Assembly: GCA_021014325.1 (NCBI GenBank) | Contig: CM037472.1 | Coordinates: 2,046,001 to 2,110,000 of the forward strand | DNA: 64,000 bases | DNA from: Plazaster borealis | Taxonomy: Eukaryota; Echinodermata; Asteroidea; Forcipulatida; Labidiasteridae | Direction: 5' to 3' | Shown here: in pieces, positions 60,256-64,000 of the stretch | Numbering within the stretch: position 1 is the first letter of the stretch | How the letters are laid out: every line of letters begins with the position of its first letter | The notes under the pieces: model-generated | What the model was told of the DNA's origin: nothing | The model's input: only the letters and a program-made list of their open reading frames with translations | Databases searched by the model: none | Translations under genes and position numbers: made by a program

Positions 60256-62167
60256 CTGCATGACAGAACCAAAACAAAACCCACAATTTCGTTAAAAGTT
60301 TCTTTTCGAACCACGCCAAGAAATTTTAACGTAAACTACCAAAAGGTTACTGAAGAAACATAATATGTAGCTACTCTCACTATCCACTTTGTGGTGGCTG
60401 CTGTGTTTTAGACCCGCACAAAATTCAAGGACACACAATCGAAATGTTGTGTGTGTGTGTATTTGAACGGTCGTGTGTGTGGGTGCAAATGATTTTGCAA
60501 TGCACTCATAACATTCTACAAGTTCAAACAGCGAATAATGTGTTGACTCGATGGGAAGCCTCAGTGCGAGTTTTAAGCTTGCCACAGGTGATTATCTGTG
60601 GTGGCTGACAGCCTAAACACTGCTTTTCAATAAAGAGGGCTTTCAAGCAAGTTATCAAAAAAAATTAACTGTGATGCCCAGTGCCAAAGACCACCATGAT
60701 TGCTGCAGTGTCATTTCGACAATATTCCACACAAAAATAAAAATAAAATTGGTCACTGAAAATAATACCCTGGTGGTACAATAGAAATGTTGAAAAGGCC
60801 AGATTAGACTACATGTAGTTAACTCTTTGTACATAATGTTCTTATAAGAGTGTATAATCTTTCCGTATTTTGTTAAAGGCACCTGGCAGTGGTATTTTGT
60901 CAAAATAAAGCTTTTGTCATTAATATATATATTTTTATGAGTGGAATGTGAATAAACAATTAACTAAGGTTAAAAAATTGTGTTTTTATTTTAATTTGTA
61001 AATTTAAAAATAGGCCCCGTTTACATGGCGCTGTTCGTGACGTCAATCGAGGCGCGGGATATTTGAAGAGAAAATGTGTAGTCTGACCCTGTACATTACG
61101 TCTGGGTACCTGATCAGTATGATGCGTTTTCGTATTCGGACGTCACCCAATGCAATCCTAGGACAGTGTACAGTTGACGTTTATATGAGGTTTTTCACCG
61201 GTCCCGAACTGTCCCATGTGCGTTTCTATGTCTTAAAAAAACAGAAGATACAACACGGTCATAACGAGAACACGGATAATACGAGGAATTAGCGGCCCCG
61301 TGATGACAAATCGGATCGGCGTGCCACGGCGCGGCATACAGCTCAAGTCGATCCAAACACCAGAAACATGTTCGCTGCAGCGCTGAAAACGATGTCGGAC
61401 CGGACCACTTTGCCCTCGTTAGCCTGACTTTCGATGCCCGTAACTGCCTATACTTGGGATCTGCAGGAAACAAATGCTAACTGACACCATCCTTAGTCGT
61501 TTTGCTGCATCCAGCAGCAATACACCTGGTCGGCATTGCCGGAAAAATGCACGAAAAATCCCTTTTTTGGGATAACCAAACGAAACGTACAAGATCACTA
61601 CTTGCAGGTAAATGCAGGCAAGTTCGTGGGGGGTTGATGTTCGATCGCGGCGAAGTCTGCCTCGATTGACGTCACAAAAAGGGATGGGCGGAGTCACCCT
61701 CAAACAACTTTATCAATTTTTTAAACATATAAATCGTGACAAACAATTACTCAAAAAATTGTTTTATTGTTAATATACATACTCTACTGTAAAAAAAAAT
61801 ATAAAAAAATATTTCCAGGTGACTTTAAATATAAAGTTTGTTCTAATGTCTTTCTTTTTTACGGGGATTGCTCTTTTAGATAGTGATTTAGTTCACTTTT
61901 GGGCAATTCCTGGTTTTGTTTGTATTGCTACATACATGTAGGCCCAATTCCTCTGTTTTTCGTAATTCTTGGTCTGATTGTTTTTCTAATTCTCCTGTAA
62001 ATTGTACTGTAATGTTTTTTTAAAAGACTGATTGAATAAATAAATAATAAAAATAAATAAATAAAAGTTACAAGGTTTGAGTCATTGATTTGTTTGGAAT
62101 AAGGGAAGGTGGAATGGGTTACGAAAGAGAGAGAGAGACAATGAAGGTGGGGGGGGACGCTGCTCAC
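60256..62167. other. SEL1L intron with a candidate DNA element
   Basis: GTGACGTCAATCGAGGC at 61,037-61,053 and its exact inverse at 61,659-61,675 bound a GC-richer block of about 640 bp that may be a transposon. A (GT)n run is at 60,448-60,482. No further exon was seen. Confidence 0.55.
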
Positions 62168-62224
62168 CATATGGTTCTGATTCACACCGCGTCCTCCTTG
62201 ATAGTTCAACTGGCCAAATCCAAC
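62168..62224 (-). CDS. SEL1L: SEL1L exon (Sel1 repeat)
   Basis: The minus strand reads VGFGQLNYQGGRGVNQNHM: the second half of a Sel1-like repeat (VGLG.L...GGRGV.QN). Splice sites are gtaatttcag|GT and CATATG|GTGAGC. At 57 bp and phase 0 at both ends it joins exactly to GDTQAQ upstream and RAFEYF downstream. Confidence 0.9.
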
Positions 62225-62595
62225 CTGAAATTACAAGTCAGTAAGAAAATAATAATACAGAGTTCTTATAAAGCACACCCGATCGGCGTATTAAAGTGCT
62301 CAGTATTTTTTTCCAGCAAGGTATGCGGAGCTTCGTTTTTGAAGTACATGTATGACACCTATACCTTTACATAGCACCATGTAATGGTTTACAAATACAA
62401 GGTGCTGTGGCAAAATTTGCTGCCAATCAAACCAGGAACACGTTTCGCTCTTGTAAAGGGCAAGGCAGATTTTCCGTATAAACAGGCATTACTACGAGGA
62501 AAATGAAAAGGAACATTTCAATGGCCAGGGATATGGAGGCAATCGCCTCTGTTAAGTATCAGGCCTGCATTTACTCTGATTTTGTGGGAAGGTTA

Positions 62596-62950
<355 letters not shown>

Positions 62951-64000
62951 TACATGTGTATGTATTCAGATATGGATAAAAGTTTTAAATAATTTTTAAA
63001 AATCAAATATAAAATTTTAATACAGAGAGTCCCTACAATGGGCTAGCGAGACATAAACCCAGAGGCAATCCGAACATGCTGTGCTATGCAATGAGTGGGG
63101 GATTGATTGTGCAAGATCGCTGCTGGCATCGTACGTAAATTAAACATGTGGGCGTAGCAACGTTTATGTCCCATTTAGTGCAATGGAAATGTCCCGCTAT
63201 AATAAGCAAATTTCTTTCTCCAACTACTAAGGGAAATTGGGTTTTTTAACATTCTTATCAGCGTTGTCACTACGCCGGTCGGTGCCGGTCGGGCCTGCCG
63301 GCACTCGGAGATTCCCGACCGGCACTTTTCCTTGCTAACAGCTTTACCGACCGGCACTATTTCGACCGGCAATGCTGAATATTTCATTACTTTGTCATCA
63401 GAAGCCAACAATAAATTCCAGTATTTATGACAAAATACATCGCGTTTTGTTTTAATATCCATTCCTGACAGTCCCTGACAATTTCTGACAAATACTCACC
63501 ATAACTTCTCATTTTCGTGCGTCTTAATTTATTTTGTCCCGGTCTGGTTGTACCGTATCAACTACCGTGCAAATATGCAGCAATGTGCTACGTAACGTCT
63601 ACCTTATTCGCGGAACTGCAACTTTTCACGTGTAGTAGTTCCGCCCCAACTTGACAATCGCCCAACTATAGTTGGGATCGCAGTATCTCATTGCAGTGAG
63701 GTTACCGTCAGAGCTCTATGGGCGATCCCAACTATAGTTGCGGCTCCCCAACTGTATCACTCAAGGTGCTATAGTTTGGGCGATTGCCAAGTTTGGCAGT
63801 GACAGATCATTCATAGTGATTTTCCCTTTGCCTGCACGTGCAATTCCACTGGCGCTTGTGTATGATCTACTGTATTATTGTGGACAGCTGATTGTGGACA
63901 AGCCTATTAATTTGTTGTTTATACAATATAAAAGTTTTGAGTTCATCATTTGCTCGTAATCATGCCGCTATCGCAGCGAAGTATTATTAGTTTCTTTAGA
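62951..64000. other. SEL1L intron or 5' side, repeat-rich
   Basis: A block of gaccggcac repeats and inverses lies at 63,270-63,370. A foldback pair ttgacaatcgcccaactatag / ctatagtttgggcgattgcc spans 63,651-63,790, with an internal cccaactatagttggga palindrome. No SEL1L exon was seen. Confidence 0.5.

Overview
The window is invertebrate nuclear DNA: AT-rich, full of short non-autonomous DNA transposons and minisatellites, with spliced genes. An echinoderm, perhaps a sea star, is my best guess. It rests on remembered resemblance of the TTAA-flanked foldback element (17,931-18,328) and the CCAATTTCATAGAGCT foldback family to echinoderm repeats, so it is inference.

Positions 1-46,330 hold a tandem array on the + strand of one two-exon class A (rhodopsin-like) GPCR gene. 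Exon 1 encodes the N-terminus and TM1-TM5. Exon 2 encodes TM6, TM7 and the tail. Five copies are present: copy 1 6,853-10,499; copy 2 18,824-22,746; copy 3 25,628-33,967; copy 4 37,427-39,039; copy 5 42,692-46,329. The 3' flank of a further copy, off the left edge, occupies 1-545. Only copy 5 reads through (357 codons). Copies 1, 3 and 4 have small indels, and copy 2 has lost the end of exon 1 in a deletion. Copies 1-4 share upstream and/or downstream flanks. Copy 5 shares only the gene body plus about 30 bp before the ATG.

The copies differ mainly by insertions. Introns of copies 1-3 carry arrays of palindrome-ended cassettes separated by (CA)n. Copies 2, 3 and 5 carry separate terminal-inverted-repeat insertions. 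The flanks hold a 5 kb element with a nested element (570-5,551), a CRE-rich element in direct and inverted copies (11,999-15,150) and a 15-bp minisatellite (16,195-16,630). Comparing paralogues shows repeated clean TA to TACATGTA changes.

Positions 46,330-53,280 are intergenic or intronic repeat-rich DNA. From 53,285 to 62,789 the minus strand carries five exons of SEL1L, the ER-associated degradation adaptor with Sel1-like repeats. One exon has a 1-base frameshift, one connecting exon was not found, and the 3' half of the gene was not found. The 1-base lesion in a conserved single gene is a warning that some GPCR frameshifts may be assembly errors. Nested elements and minisatellites fill the SEL1L introns (notably 56,495-58,225 and 61,037-61,675).
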